Source: Lachnospiraceae bacterium (GTDB lineage Bacteria; Bacillota; Clostridia; Lachnospirales; Lachnospiraceae). From it: a stretch of 36,669 bases of DNA. Below are positions 1 to 8,145 of this stretch, piece after piece. How positions within the stretch are numbered: position 1 is the stretch's first letter; each line of letters begins with the position of its first letter. Both the position numbers and the translations under genes were made by a program. The DNA is taken from assembly GCA_017478245.1 (NCBI GenBank), contig JAFVDW010000013.1, forward strand, positions 1-36,669. The letters are read 5' to 3'. The notes under the pieces are model-generated. The model made no database searches. It saw only the letters and a program-made list of their open reading frames with translations, and was not told the DNA's origin.

Positions 1-89
1 CTGCCGCCATAATAATAGCCATTATAGATGTCGGCAAATCTCCGTGGGTCGCTGAAATACCCCACAAGTACATTATTCTTTTTCCCCAT
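1..89 (-). CDS. Rpn-type nuclease/putative transposase, N-terminal fragment
   Basis: The gene runs off the left edge, so only about 29 residues are visible. They begin MGKKNNVLVGYFSDPRRFAD and continue into IYNGYYYGG. The ATG at 89 is set by GGAGG six bases upstream. The short start followed by a 'Y(F/L)S(D/N)..RFAD..NG' pattern resembles the N-terminus of Lachnospiraceae Rpn/PD-(D/E)XK nuclease-family 'transposases' (recombination-promoting nucleases). That is a family resemblance recalled by eye. No catalytic residues lie inside the window, so the function is a guess from the N-terminus only. Confidence 0.5.
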   Translation of the reverse strand, partial: MGKKNNVLVGYFSDPRRFADIYNGYYYGG

Positions 90-271
90 ACAATTCCTCC
101 TTTGCGCACTGGCGGAATCCTCTGGGTACAGGCTCCCGCCGTTTATCCTTTCATCTGAGTTACCTGGCGAAATGCCTGATTGACGAAAAAACGAATCATT
201 GAATACTTCAGATGTGATAATATTACCAGAAGATGTTCGAAATGTCAATATAAAATCTAAATTATTACATA

Positions 272-313
272 CAAAAATTTGGAGCAGTGAATTAGAAAAA
301 CTCACTACTCCAA
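272..313 (-). terminator. Rho-independent terminator after the thioesterase gene
   Basis: A 12-bp stem (279-290 with 302-313, one mismatch) encloses an 11-base A-rich loop. On the minus strand it is followed by a T-rich run (complement of 272-280). It lies 23 bases past the stop codon of the thioesterase gene and so probably ends that transcript. Confidence 0.75.
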
Positions 314-336
314 GTCAAAGATCAGCCTTTATAAAA

Positions 337-792
337 TTATTTAAAATCAAAGAACCTCGTCTCCAACTCCGGATAAATTCGATTCAACGAAATCGGAATT
401 CCGGACAGATTCATAAAGCAATGTGCGCTCTTGGCAGTCGCCTTCAATTCCTTTGTGTCCTTGTCAAATAGACTGTACTCCAAAACCATCTTCCTGCCGT
501 CATATTGCGTCACCTTCGTCTCAATGACCACCGTCTCGTCAAACCGGAACGCTCCCACATAATTGATGGACACTGACAAAAGCGGGCACATAATCTGCAA
601 GCCCTCCATCTGCTTGTAGCCCAGCCCCATCTGCTCCATAATGTCCATGCGGGCATCCTCCAACCACTTGATGTAATTGGTCTGATGGATCGTACCCATC
701 TGATCCGTCTCATAATACTTTGTGTGATGCTCGTAGGGCGCAAGCTCCACATCCTCGTACTGATTGTTCAATGCCACTTCATTTTTTTCCAT
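337..792 (-). CDS. Acyl-CoA thioesterase, YbgC/4HBT hotdog family
   Basis: A single hotdog domain of about 151 residues, the usual size for YbgC/FadM-like thioesterases, which hydrolyse acyl-CoA thioesters in the cytosol. The N-terminal block has YYETDQMGTIHQTNYIKWLE, the family signature with the catalytic-type Asp (ETDQMG), then His/Asn-Tyr and the helix ending in EDAR. The start is placed at 792 (MEKNEV) because GGAG lies nine bases upstream. A start at 825 would add 11 residues that lack a ribosome site. The gene appears monocistronic: a candidate promoter lies upstream and a terminator follows the stop. The substrate cannot be read from sequence; it is more likely a general acyl-CoA than 4-hydroxybenzoyl-CoA, since no aromatic-degradation genes are nearby. 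Confidence 0.85.
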   Translation of the reverse strand: MEKNEVALNNQYEDVELAPYEHHTKYYETDQMGTIHQTNYIKWLEDARMDIMEQMGLGYKQMEGLQIMCPLLSVSINYVGAFRFDETVVIETKVTQYDGRKMVLEYSLFDKDTKELKATAKSAHCFMNLSGIPISLNRIYPELETRFFDFK

Positions 793-899
793 TTTGCCAC
801 ACTCCTTTTTTGTTGCGTTTCTCACCGTTTATGCGCTTCGTTTTAGCTCTTGCTGTACCTTCGCCAGACCGACCATCGCTGTCTGCTCCTCTTATTCAT

Positions 900-927
900 A
901 GTGTAACACCTTCTTTCACAAAAGCAA
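900..927 (-). promoter_or_regulatory. Candidate sigma-A promoter for the thioesterase gene
   Basis: Minus-strand TTGCTT (922-927) and TACACT (900-905) are separated by 16 bases, about 110 bases before the thioesterase start. The boxes are only partly consensus. The rest of the roughly 295-bp divergent region (793-1087) shows no gene and no CIRCE-like operator for hsp20. Confidence 0.4.
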
Positions 928-1087
928 ATAGGAAAAAGGTTGCTGATTCTGACATCCCTTCGACCTGACAAATTTTTTTAAATACAGTTGCAGTGCGTTC
1001 ATTGTCACTCATTAGCGCCACCTCTCCCCCTCCGTCCCAATGCTCAAAAACACAGGTAGATGTGAATGAGAAAAGGAGGAATGACCT

Positions 1088-1510
1088 ATGTTGTTACCTA
1101 GTATTTTTGATGATCGTTTATTTGATGATTGGATGGACTTCCCCAGTCCCAGAGAATTTGACCATATCGACAGGAAGCTGTATGGAAAGCATGCAGCCCA
1201 TGTGATGAAGACGGATGTACAAGAGCACGAGGATCATTACAAGGTGGATATTGATTTGCCCGGTTTCAAGAAGGATGAACTCACCTTGCATCTGGAGAAC
1301 GGTTACCTGACCGTCAGCGTCGCCAAGGGTCTGGATATAGACAAGACAACTAAGAAAGGGAAAGTAATCCGTCAGGAGCGCTACGCCGGTTCTATGCAAC
1401 GAAGCTTCTATGTAGGAAAAGAAATTACCGAGGAGGATGTCAAAGCGAAATTTGAGAATGGCGTCTTGAGCCTGACCCTCCCCCAAAAAGGAACCCGTAA
1501 AGGCTCCTGA
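1088..1510 (+). CDS. hsp20: Small heat-shock protein Hsp20 (alpha-crystallin family)
   Basis: A 140-residue ATP-independent holdase chaperone that binds unfolding proteins in oligomers. Residues 1-40 are a variable N-terminal arm. The alpha-crystallin domain follows, with VMKTDVQEHEDHYKVDIDLP, PGFKKDEL and LENGYLTVS, and later the conserved block ERYAGSMQRSFYVGKEI and the FENGVLSLTLPQK strand. A C-terminal I-x-I-like tail is absent or short. Start: ATG at 1088 with AGGAGG eight bases upstream; an ATG seven bases earlier is in another frame and stops quickly. The gene stands alone, divergent from the thioesterase. No CIRCE or clear CtsR site was found, so its heat regulation is unresolved. Confidence 0.95.
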   Translation: MLLPSIFDDRLFDDWMDFPSPREFDHIDRKLYGKHAAHVMKTDVQEHEDHYKVDIDLPGFKKDELTLHLENGYLTVSVAKGLDIDKTTKKGKVIRQERYAGSMQRSFYVGKEITEEDVKAKFENGVLSLTLPQKGTRKGS

Positions 1511-1593
1511 GAGGAAGGCATCCTGATCGAAGGCTAACTGCAGATAGAAACAATTTGTCGCTTTCTGTGCAGTTATGTTGCATCGATTATTTT

Positions 1594-1634
1594 TAATAAA
1601 ATCTCATCGTGCCCAAACCGGTGAGATTTTATTA
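1594..1634. terminator. Bidirectional intrinsic terminator between convergent genes
   Basis: A 13-bp perfect inverted repeat (1594-1606 with 1622-1634) with an inner CG clamp. It carries A-rich and T-rich sides so that each strand reads a stem followed by U-rich sequence. It lies between hsp20 (plus) and the DUF2809 gene (minus), whose stop is 14 bases away. Confidence 0.8.
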
Positions 1635-1647
1635 TACAGCTCATTGT

Positions 1648-2010
1648 TCAACAGCTCTTATTTACTTCATAAATCGCCAGCAAAGCGCAACCCACTGCAT
1701 AACATATCATATCCTTTACATCGAACACACTGCCGATCAACACGCGAAAAAAAGTATTGTCCGCCAATCCCAACAGTTCTACGATACGCAGCTTTTGTAA
1801 CAGCTCCACACATACAGCAAGCACAAATATGTAAAGCGGCAAAAGCCTCACCCCATCCGGCAGCCAGATTCTAACAAAGGTATATAGTACCATCACCACA
1901 AGCACATCGCCAATGTAGGGTCTGATAAAGCCATCATGCACATATAATGCAATCAGCACCTCTATAATGAGCAAAAAACATGTGGCAGCCAGATAAAATA
2001 ATCGTCTCAT
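1648..2010 (-). CDS. DUF2809 family integral membrane protein
   Basis: A 120-residue hydrophobic protein with about four membrane helices (roughly residues 5-25, 32-50, 55-73 and 95-115). The segment HDGFIRPYIGDVLVVMVLYT, followed by VELLQ and a late DVKDM..Y..G motif, is the pattern I associate with DUF2809. The family is small and its function is unknown. Start at 2010 follows GGGAGG about eleven bases upstream. The gene is single, converges on hsp20 and shares the terminator with it. It has no functional link visible in this window. Confidence 0.75.
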   Translation of the reverse strand: MRRLFYLAATCFLLIIEVLIALYVHDGFIRPYIGDVLVVMVLYTFVRIWLPDGVRLLPLYIFVLAVCVELLQKLRIVELLGLADNTFFRVLIGSVFDVKDMICYAVGCALLAIYEVNKSC

Positions 2011-2191
2011 TAAGAAATGCCTCCCTGTGACAACTGCTTGACAGCATCTCGCGAATCAATTTGCATCTCATCTCTTGTCTACTCAATAGTATAATATCAA
2101 AGCAAGGATTTGACAATTATGCGTTGCACCCCTTCCATTTGTATGATAGGATTTGGGTATATATTTATTTCAATTTAAAGAGGGTGCAGGC

Positions 2192-3349
2192 ATGAAGTTC
2201 TTGATTTACCAATGGAAAGACTATCTACATAATGACTTATATGACATCTGCAAACACTATGGGATTGCTTATGATTTCTTTGAATGGAATTTTGAAAATA
2301 AAAATGTAGACGAAGCTTTTATGAATTGGTTTCCTACCAATGTTTCCCTGAAGGGCTACTCTGCCCTTGTGAGCATCAACTACTTTCCCCTTCTGGCGGA
2401 AGTGGCTCATGAAGCCGGTGTCAAATACATTGCCTGGTGCTACGACAACCCTCTGAATGTCAGACAAATAGAGGATACCCTTGGGTATCCTACAAATTAT
2501 GTATTTTTATTTGACAAAGTACAATATTCCAATTACAAAAACAAAGGCTTTGACACGGTTTACCACATGCCGCTCGGCGTAAACAGCCGTCGTCTGAGCC
2601 GCTTACAAATCACCGATGCAGACTATGAGAAATACCATGCGGAGGTGGCTTTTGTCGGCAATTTTTACCCATCCAAAATCCAGGAACTTCTGGCTTTGAT
2701 GACGGATTATACCAAAGGATACATCAGCGCTCTCATGGATATTCAGTCCAAAATATACGGCTATTATGTCATAGATGAACTGTTTACGGATGACCTCATG
2801 CAAGATATCCAGACACACATTCTCTCTCTTAACCCTGATACACAGCTTCGCGTGAGCAAAGAAGCTCTTTCCTTTGCATGTGCCAGTGAGATTACGCGCA
2901 AAGACCGCCTGATCCTTTTGAGCCTTTTAAGCAGCCGCTATCAGACCAAGCTTTATTCCTACGAACAGAATGACCTTTTGAAGAATGTGGAACACATGGG
3001 AAGTCTGGACTACACCCGTCAGATGCCCAAGGCTTTCCGTTGCGCCAAAATTAATCTCAATCCCAGCCTGCGCATCATTCAATCCGGCATACCCTTACGC
3101 GCCTTTGATATCATGGGCGCAGGCGGCTTTCTCCTCTCCAACTGGCAGAGCGAGCTTGCCGAGCTGTATGTGGACGGTGAGGACATGGTCATGTATAACA
3201 GCTACGAGGACGCAGTGGCAAAGGCGGATTTTTACTTAAAACACGAAGAACTTCGCCAGCAAATAACCGCCTCCGGCTGCGCCAAAACACTGCAGGAGCA
3301 TAGTCTGGATGCGGTGTTTGGGCGGATTTGCGAGGTGGCAGGGGTGTAG
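2192..3349 (+). CDS. CgeB-like glycosyltransferase (DUF3880 plus Glyco_trans_1_2)
   Basis: A 385-residue cytosolic transferase, predicted to use a nucleotide sugar. The N-terminal half carries SINYFPLLAEVAHEAGVKYI then W-YDNP, the pattern shared with the two other ~400-residue paralogues in this window. The C-terminal half has FDIMGAGGFLLSN and a YNSYEDAVAKADFYL block typical of Glyco_trans_1_2. An in-frame TTG at 2153 would add 13 residues, but ATG 2192 has GAGGG seven bases upstream and begins at the same point as its paralogues. Acceptor and sugar are unknown. CgeB itself is a Bacillus spore-coat protein, but no spore genes are near; the rest of this locus suggests surface or flagellar glycan. 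Confidence 0.8.
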   Translation: MKFLIYQWKDYLHNDLYDICKHYGIAYDFFEWNFENKNVDEAFMNWFPTNVSLKGYSALVSINYFPLLAEVAHEAGVKYIAWCYDNPLNVRQIEDTLGYPTNYVFLFDKVQYSNYKNKGFDTVYHMPLGVNSRRLSRLQITDADYEKYHAEVAFVGNFYPSKIQELLALMTDYTKGYISALMDIQSKIYGYYVIDELFTDDLMQDIQTHILSLNPDTQLRVSKEALSFACASEITRKDRLILLSLLSSRYQTKLYSYEQNDLLKNVEHMGSLDYTRQMPKAFRCAKINLNPSLRIIQSGIPLRAFDIMGAGGFLLSNWQSELAELYVDGEDMVMYNSYEDAVAKADFYLKHEELRQQITASGCAKTLQEHSLDAVFGRICEVAGV

Positions 3350-3382
3350 GGATACCCTAATTTTTTATACGTTTTTACAGCA

Positions 3383-3423
3383 AAACTCACAAATCTCTCC
3401 CCAGACTTGTGAGTTTGTTTTTA
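3383..3423 (+). terminator. Rho-independent terminator after the first CgeB-like gene
   Basis: A 10-bp perfect stem (3383-3392 with 3407-3416) is followed by a G and then T-rich sequence on the plus strand. It lies 33 bases past the stop codon and immediately before the convergent kinase-Nudix stop codon. Confidence 0.8.
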
Positions 3424-3426
3424 TCT

Positions 3427-4806
3427 TTAACTCTCTAATCGCATTGTTATTTGTCCATTAGGCATGTATTGTACTTTAAAACAATATTCCAGAATAATTC
3501 TGCTCCACTGCTCCAATTCCGGTTCCCGACATATTTCAGGAATAGCAAAAAATTTTCCGCTCTTACTCTTCCCTTTATTAAGTACAAGTTCATTGGAATC
3601 TAGCCGTAATTTTACTCCATCTTCATCTAATGAGACAACAAAACAGACTGCTAAATGCCTTTTACTGCGTTCGTTATCTGGAGTATATATAAAAAAGGGG
3701 TTTATATCGTTCAAAGCAATAGCAATACCAATTTCCTCTTTAATTTCCCTTTTTAATGCGCTCCTGCAAATGGATAGAAAATCCTGCGAAATGATTTCCG
3801 TAGAATCTTCGTATCTCGGATGTCCACCTACATAAAGCAATATTTTGTCGCGTTCAGGAGAGTCTGAGGATACGGCATTTTTGTTCTTTCTAATAGCTAA
3901 CACCTTACTTTTACTCTTGTCCGTAATAACAGCCACAGGAATAGGCTGTAGAAAATCGACATTCTCTTCCACCGCATCTCTTAAATCAAACTTGATCGGC
4001 GGCAAGACATTTGCCAACTCACTATATTCAAATGTTTTTTTGGATATCAAATGATTAATTAAAACCTGATCCGTTTCAAAATAACCTATTCGCTCCATTA
4101 AAAGCCCTTTCAGCGTTTCCAATGTTATTGTTGTAACTTCTTTACCCACTTCGTCTTGATTTTTTTGTGATGTTTCAATTTTAAAGATTTTATGAAAGAA
4201 ATCACTTTTATTTTGTATTGTATGCTCTATTGCCTCTAAATATTCACTGAGAACCTTTTTATTCATAATACTTCCCGGCTTATTTGTGAGCAAAGTAGCA
4301 TATTCTCGCTCAATGGATACATCTGGAGAAGCACAAAACGCAAAGACAATATCAATACACTTTACCAATTCATCCATCAACAAAAACTGCTCTGCTACTT
4401 TTTGCTGTTCTTCTTCCATTTTTTTATTATATACCAACCAATGAAACCAGCAAAGTGCATCAAATATTCCTCTGTCTAGAATCAGTACATCTACTTGATT
4501 TTTCTTGTCCTCCAAAGTTCCAATGAGTCCTCCCAGCGTCATACAAGCTGTCCACAGATTAAACATTGGGCTTTGTTTATCACTGACAGGACAAATGCTT
4601 GCTCTTTCCTGCACAATTTTAACAGAAAAGCCATTTCGCTTCAAAAATAATTCCAAAGAATTTATGCAGGACGTTTTACCCGCTTTGGGCGAACCACTGA
4701 ACTCAATTACAATAGGACGTTTTTGACGGTGTTCCCCCTTAAGAACCAACACTTCCTCTGCAAGCTTTTGCAATTCCAAAATAACTTTTGTTCTTTCGTC
4801 AATCAT
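3427..4806 (-). CDS. P-loop nucleoside/nucleotide kinase-like domain fused to a Nudix domain
   Basis: A 459-residue two-domain protein. Residues 30-210 form a thymidylate-kinase/deoxynucleoside-kinase-like P-loop domain: Walker A GSPKAGKTS (38-46), a DRG motif at 111-113 after a hydrophobic strand, and a Lys/Arg-rich lid-like region. Residues 285-459 resemble a Nudix hydrolase: VGGHPRYED (326-334) and the core REIKEEIGI (353-361), matching REUXEEXGU. The usual G-x5-E spacing before it is stretched, and strands with KRHLAVCFVV follow. The predicted chemistry is phosphoryl transfer or hydrolysis on a nucleotide; the substrate is unknown. Start ATG 4806 has GGAG seven bases upstream and overlaps the preceding gene by 8 bp, implying translational coupling. 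Coding sequence is visibly more AT-rich than the neighbouring glycosyltransferases, which suggests transfer. Confidence 0.75.
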   Translation of the reverse strand: MIDERTKVILELQKLAEEVLVLKGEHRQKRPIVIEFSGSPKAGKTSCINSLELFLKRNGFSVKIVQERASICPVSDKQSPMFNLWTACMTLGGLIGTLEDKKNQVDVLILDRGIFDALCWFHWLVYNKKMEEEQQKVAEQFLLMDELVKCIDIVFAFCASPDVSIEREYATLLTNKPGSIMNKKVLSEYLEAIEHTIQNKSDFFHKIFKIETSQKNQDEVGKEVTTITLETLKGLLMERIGYFETDQVLINHLISKKTFEYSELANVLPPIKFDLRDAVEENVDFLQPIPVAVITDKSKSKVLAIRKNKNAVSSDSPERDKILLYVGGHPRYEDSTEIISQDFLSICRSALKREIKEEIGIAIALNDINPFFIYTPDNERSKRHLAVCFVVSLDEDGVKLRLDSNELVLNKGKSKSGKFFAIPEICREPELEQWSRIILEYCFKVQYMPNGQITMRLES

Positions 4807-5341
4807 CATTTTTCTCCTCAATAATGTTCCTCATTATGCTCGAAACTTTTTCTTCACTTGCCTTTTCAAATTTATCTACTACACTCCCCACCGAAAAGCC
4901 CAAAAAGCCAGAAACAACCACACACAAATATACAAACTTTTCATTTAATATGTAATCCAGATTTCCCGCAACAACAAACAATCCAGAAAGTAATGCAAAA
5001 ACCATAACAACAGAAAATGCAAACGCAAAAAAGGGTCTGAATACGAAATACGCCACATTTCCAATACATTTTATAGCATCATTACAACTTATAATCCGGT
5101 CTGTCAGGCATGCCTTATATAGTCTTTTTATATACTGAACACTACATAGCATCCCACTTACTGCTAATGACGCCACAAAAGACATCTTTAGTATCTGTAT
5201 CTGACTTACACTCTTCATTAATGCGACTGCAATATAAATGGTCACTATCCCGCCACCTATAAGCAGGAAAAAATAATAAATAAACAAAACTATAACTGTC
5301 TTTTTTGATAAATAATATATTAATCTATCACTTTTCCTCAT
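4799..5341 (-). CDS. Small integral membrane protein with four predicted helices
   Basis: A 180-residue protein I do not recognise. Hydrophobic segments lie near residues 16-40, 51-68, 98-124 and 136-152. Short basic N-terminal and inter-helix loops are present, with an acidic and charged C-terminal tail (KFEKASEEK...IIEEKNDD) that should be cytosolic. It is the middle gene of a three-gene operon: the DUF2971 stop is 21 bases upstream, and its own last 8 bases overlap the start of the kinase-Nudix gene. Such a small multi-span protein next to nucleotide-acting enzymes could be an effector or a membrane tether. That is inference from context only; no catalytic motif is visible. Confidence 0.7.
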   Translation of the reverse strand: MRKSDRLIYYLSKKTVIVLFIYYFFLLIGGGIVTIYIAVALMKSVSQIQILKMSFVASLAVSGMLCSVQYIKRLYKACLTDRIISCNDAIKCIGNVAYFVFRPFFAFAFSVVMVFALLSGLFVVAGNLDYILNEKFVYLCVVVSGFLGFSVGSVVDKFEKASEEKVSSIMRNIIEEKNDD

Positions 5342-5362
5342 ATCTACCTTTTACCCTCCCCC

Positions 5363-6469
5363 TCACCACCGAATATTATGCTTCGAATACTTCACCTCCA
5401 CCTCCGCGCTAAGCCCCTGCCCGACCAGAAACCGCTTCACCGTATCCACATACGCTTCATTGTCGATGGGCAGGTTCCTTGTGACCGGTGAGATTGTCAC
5501 ACTCTTCAGTGCGTCCCGCAGCAGCCCATCACTTTGAAACGTGATATACGGATGCAGAAAACAACTGGGCGCCATGTTTTTTATGGCATACTCCTCATCC
5601 TTTTCCTTATCGGGCTCAATATTATGCTCAAAATACACGATTCGGTATTCGTCCTCATACTGATAGGTATCACTTTTAATGAGCGCGGATAACACGAGCA
5701 TATATAAGGACAAATCATGTTTCCAAAAAAGGTCATCATTAAGCTGCGCGGTATTTTGAAACACTCTTCGGAAAACCTCGTGGGAGTCCGTATCTTCATC
5801 TATCTCCCCACATTTCAACAAATGACTGAGACTATAGATATATCCCTTTATGTATGTCTTTAAAAAATTACCCAGATTCGACGTAGCATATAGCTGATCT
5901 GTCTGATAATAAGATTTTTCTTTTATATACGAACGGTGCTCCTCAAAAATATTTTCCGAATCCCTGCTCATCAATACAAAGTCAGAAAAATTAGGCACTT
6001 TGATATCCTCAACTCCCTGACCTATATTTGCATAAATCACAGATGCCTTTGTTAAAAACTCCCTCTCAGAGCCCAAAGTGCTTCTCAGGGAATCCACCAG
6101 CCCATCCACCAAGATTTCCACTTCCATTCCGCCTTGCCCATAATAGTTCCACATATTCATCGTATCGTCCTGCTTTGTAAAGGACATGACATATACATTG
6201 ATGCTTTTTTGCACATATTCAATATACCGTACCAAATCGCACCCCTTCTCGGAATATAAGGTACGGACTTCTTCACTATCGTTTTGCACACTTGAAATTA
6301 CATCAGAAAGAAACTCCTGATGCGTCTTTAAATATTTCCCGATAATCTCCACAAACAAATGACAATCATACGGGTCATTCAGAAATTCAGACTTGGTCAT
6401 TCTAATCGCTTTGTTTCTAACAATTCCCTCAAAACCATACACACTGGTATAATGATATAAGCTGGTCAT
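5363..6469 (-). CDS. DUF2971 family protein
   Basis: A 368-residue soluble protein and the first gene of the operon. The pattern fits DUF2971: N-terminal YHYTSVYGFEGIVRNKAIRM, then SEFLNDPYDC (28-36), a central SFTKQDD...MWNYYG block (96-111) and an EDEYRIVYF strand (272-280). The family is unassigned biochemically. The H-Y-T start, a W/Y-rich core and a late Glu-Tyr-Arg are reminiscent of ADP-ribosyltransferase-like folds, but that is an inference a structure model must test. The start at 6469 follows AAAGGGG six bases upstream. The leader contains a MITE-like palindrome, and a candidate promoter lies beyond it. DUF2971 genes are often found in variable genome regions. Confidence 0.75.
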   Translation of the reverse strand: MTSLYHYTSVYGFEGIVRNKAIRMTKSEFLNDPYDCHLFVEIIGKYLKTHQEFLSDVISSVQNDSEEVRTLYSEKGCDLVRYIEYVQKSINVYVMSFTKQDDTMNMWNYYGQGGMEVEILVDGLVDSLRSTLGSEREFLTKASVIYANIGQGVEDIKVPNFSDFVLMSRDSENIFEEHRSYIKEKSYYQTDQLYATSNLGNFLKTYIKGYIYSLSHLLKCGEIDEDTDSHEVFRRVFQNTAQLNDDLFWKHDLSLYMLVLSALIKSDTYQYEDEYRIVYFEHNIEPDKEKDEEYAIKNMAPSCFLHPYITFQSDGLLRDALKSVTISPVTRNLPIDNEAYVDTVKRFLVGQGLSAEVEVKYSKHNIRW

Positions 6470-6522
6470 AGTTTTCCCCTTTCACCTGTGAATATCATTT
6501 ATGCTCACTGTCACTATTTTTC

Positions 6523-6697
6523 GTAACAGTTCAGCCATGCAGAAATCGATGATGTTCTTCTGTGGATGCTTGCACACTAAGGAAGAACATCATTGATTTC
6601 TATAGGGCGAACGCCCTACCATGAAATAAATCCAGCCTCGTAGAGGCGGCTCATGCGAAGCAGGAGCAGATTTATGAATGAACGGCTGAACTGTCAC
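6523..6697. mobile_element. 175-bp MITE-like palindromic element with terminal repeats and target duplication
   Basis: Terminal inverted repeats GTAACAGTTCAGCC (6523-6536) and GGCTGAACTGTCAC (6684-6697) match at 13 of 14 positions. Identical TATTTTTC copies flank it directly (6515-6522 and 6698-6705), as expected for an 8-bp target duplication. The flanking repeat is 13 bp if GTCAC is counted. Inside are a 20-bp stem with one mismatch (6541-6560 with 6582-6601) and a perfect hairpin TAGGGCG/CGCCCTA (6603-6618). There is no coding capacity. It sits between the candidate promoter and the start of the DUF2971 operon, so it is transcribed in that leader. Confidence 0.7.
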
Positions 6698-6721
6698 TAT
6701 TTTTCTTATTCAATTATGATT

Positions 6722-6749
6722 ATTTTACCATAAAATTGTTCGCCGTGAA
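6722..6749 (-). promoter_or_regulatory. Candidate promoter for the DUF2971 operon
   Basis: On the minus strand, TTCACG (6744-6749) and an extended -10, TGG plus TAAAAT (6722-6727), are spaced by 16 bases. The element at 6523-6697 separates this promoter from the DUF2971 start codon. The rest of 6470-6959 holds only that element and the divergent promoter for the next gene. Confidence 0.45.
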
Positions 6750-6892
6750 CATTTCCTGCCGATTTGTCGCATTTTGCTACATGAACGTTATTTTTTCGAC
6801 ATTTTGTATTCTATTTATCACCTATAATATACCATTTTGAACTATCAGCACTGATTGCAATAGTGTTCATCATCAATCGTCATAATGATACA

Positions 6893-6922
6893 TTGCCCTC
6901 CATTGCCTCATTAGTGTATAAT
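6893..6922 (+). promoter_or_regulatory. Candidate sigma-A promoter for the second CgeB-like gene
   Basis: A perfect TATAAT (6917-6922) is preceded at 18 bases by TTGCCC (6893-6898), 38 bases before the start codon at 6960. Confidence 0.5.
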
Positions 6923-6959
6923 GAATACATCATTCAACGCCAAAAAAGGAGCACACCCT

Positions 6960-8132
6960 ATGAACATTATTTTCTATCGTTATGGCAGCATTTGTGAACC
7001 GGATATGATCGCTCATTTTCGTGGGCTCAACGTGGACGTGTATGAGCTTCAAGAAGAAATGCACAATAAACAGCTCCGCGCATCTGAGCGCGTGTCACTT
7101 GTCAGCCGGGCAGTCGAAAACACGAAACCGGTCTTTGTGTGCAGCATCAACTTTTTCCCCGCTGTGGCAGATGTGTGTCAAATATATGGTATCCCCTATG
7201 TGTGTTGGACAGTAGACAGCCCTGTTTTAGAGCTTTTCTCCCGTTCTATTTTGCATAAAACCAATCGCATTTTTCTATTTGACCGGGCGCAATATGAAAC
7301 CTTTCATCCGTACAATCCGGACTGTATCTATCACCTGCCTCTGGCAGCCTATACAGAGCGTTTCGACCGCGTCATAGAGACAATTACTCCAAAGGAGTCC
7401 GCTGATTTTGCAGGGGACATTACGTTTGTAGGCTCCCTATACTCCGAAAAAAATCCTCTGCAAAAAGCAGAGGATATGCCTGACTATCTGCGCGGCTTTA
7501 TCGATGCCACAATCGACAGCTCTCTCAAGGTATATGGCTATAATTTTATGGAGGATGTGCTATCAGATTCTATGGTGGCTGCCTTAAAGAAATGTATTCC
7601 CGACTACTATCAGCCTGCAGAGGCAATCTGTGATACCGACCGCTATGTGGCGGCTCACTATTACATTGGCGCCCAGGCAGCGGTCGCCGAGCGCGTCCGT
7701 ACACTGAATGCACTGGCACAGCATTTTCAAGTAGAACTGTACACACGCAGTGATACCTCTCCTCTTGTGGGGGTGAATGTACACGGTGGTGTGGCGACCC
7801 TGACGGAAATGCCCAAAATCTTCCACCTAAGCAAGATTAATCTCAATATGACAATCAAGCCCATCCAGACCGGTCTGCCCCTGCGCATTTTTGACATCAT
7901 GGGCTGCGGTGGCTTTCTGATGACCAATTATCAGGCTGAACTGACAGAGCACTTTGAAATCGGTACAGATTTGGAGGCTTATAGCAGTTTGGACGAATTA
8001 CTTGAGAAGTGCGCATTTTATTTGTCCCATGAGGAACTGCGAAAGCAGATTGCGCTCAATGGATATCACAAGGTCAAGGAACAGCACACTTATACCAACC
8101 GAATCCTGTCCATGCTGCGGGTGATGTCCTGA
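6960..8132 (+). CDS. CgeB-like glycosyltransferase (second copy)
   Basis: A 390-residue paralogue of the transferase at 2192. Shared marks are CSINFFPAVADVC with YVCWTVDSP in the N-terminal half, DITFVGSLYSEKNPL, and a YGYNFMEDVLSD motif. The C-terminal Glyco_trans_1_2 block is RIFDIMGCGGFLMTNYQAEL. Start ATG 6960 (MNIIFYRYGS) has AGGAG eight bases upstream; an in-frame ATG at 6921 overlaps the -10 box and is unlikely. The gene ends 13 bases from the stop of the convergent third copy, with no terminator between them. Substrate and acceptor are unknown; placement beside the large glycan operon suggests the same pathway. Confidence 0.8.
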   Translation: MNIIFYRYGSICEPDMIAHFRGLNVDVYELQEEMHNKQLRASERVSLVSRAVENTKPVFVCSINFFPAVADVCQIYGIPYVCWTVDSPVLELFSRSILHKTNRIFLFDRAQYETFHPYNPDCIYHLPLAAYTERFDRVIETITPKESADFAGDITFVGSLYSEKNPLQKAEDMPDYLRGFIDATIDSSLKVYGYNFMEDVLSDSMVAALKKCIPDYYQPAEAICDTDRYVAAHYYIGAQAAVAERVRTLNALAQHFQVELYTRSDTSPLVGVNVHGGVATLTEMPKIFHLSKINLNMTIKPIQTGLPLRIFDIMGCGGFLMTNYQAELTEHFEIGTDLEAYSSLDELLEKCAFYLSHEELRKQIALNGYHKVKEQHTYTNRILSMLRVMS

Positions 8133-8145
8133 CAATCGCCCGCGC

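Noticed and set aside
199-471. 90-residue plus-strand open frame overlapping the thioesterase gene end
   Set aside because: It spans a terminator hairpin, has no ribosome site, and its second half is antisense to the thioesterase coding region.
960-1087. CIRCE or CtsR-type operator upstream of hsp20
   Set aside because: No TTAGCACTC-N9-GAGTGCTAA and no CtsR heptad direct repeats were found on either strand.
993-1205. 70-residue frame starting before hsp20
   Set aside because: It overlaps the start of hsp20 in another frame, has no ribosome site, and contains no recognisable protein pattern.
2153-2191. Upstream TTG start for the first CgeB-like gene
   Set aside because: It lacks a ribosome site; ATG 2192 has one and aligns with the paralogue starts.
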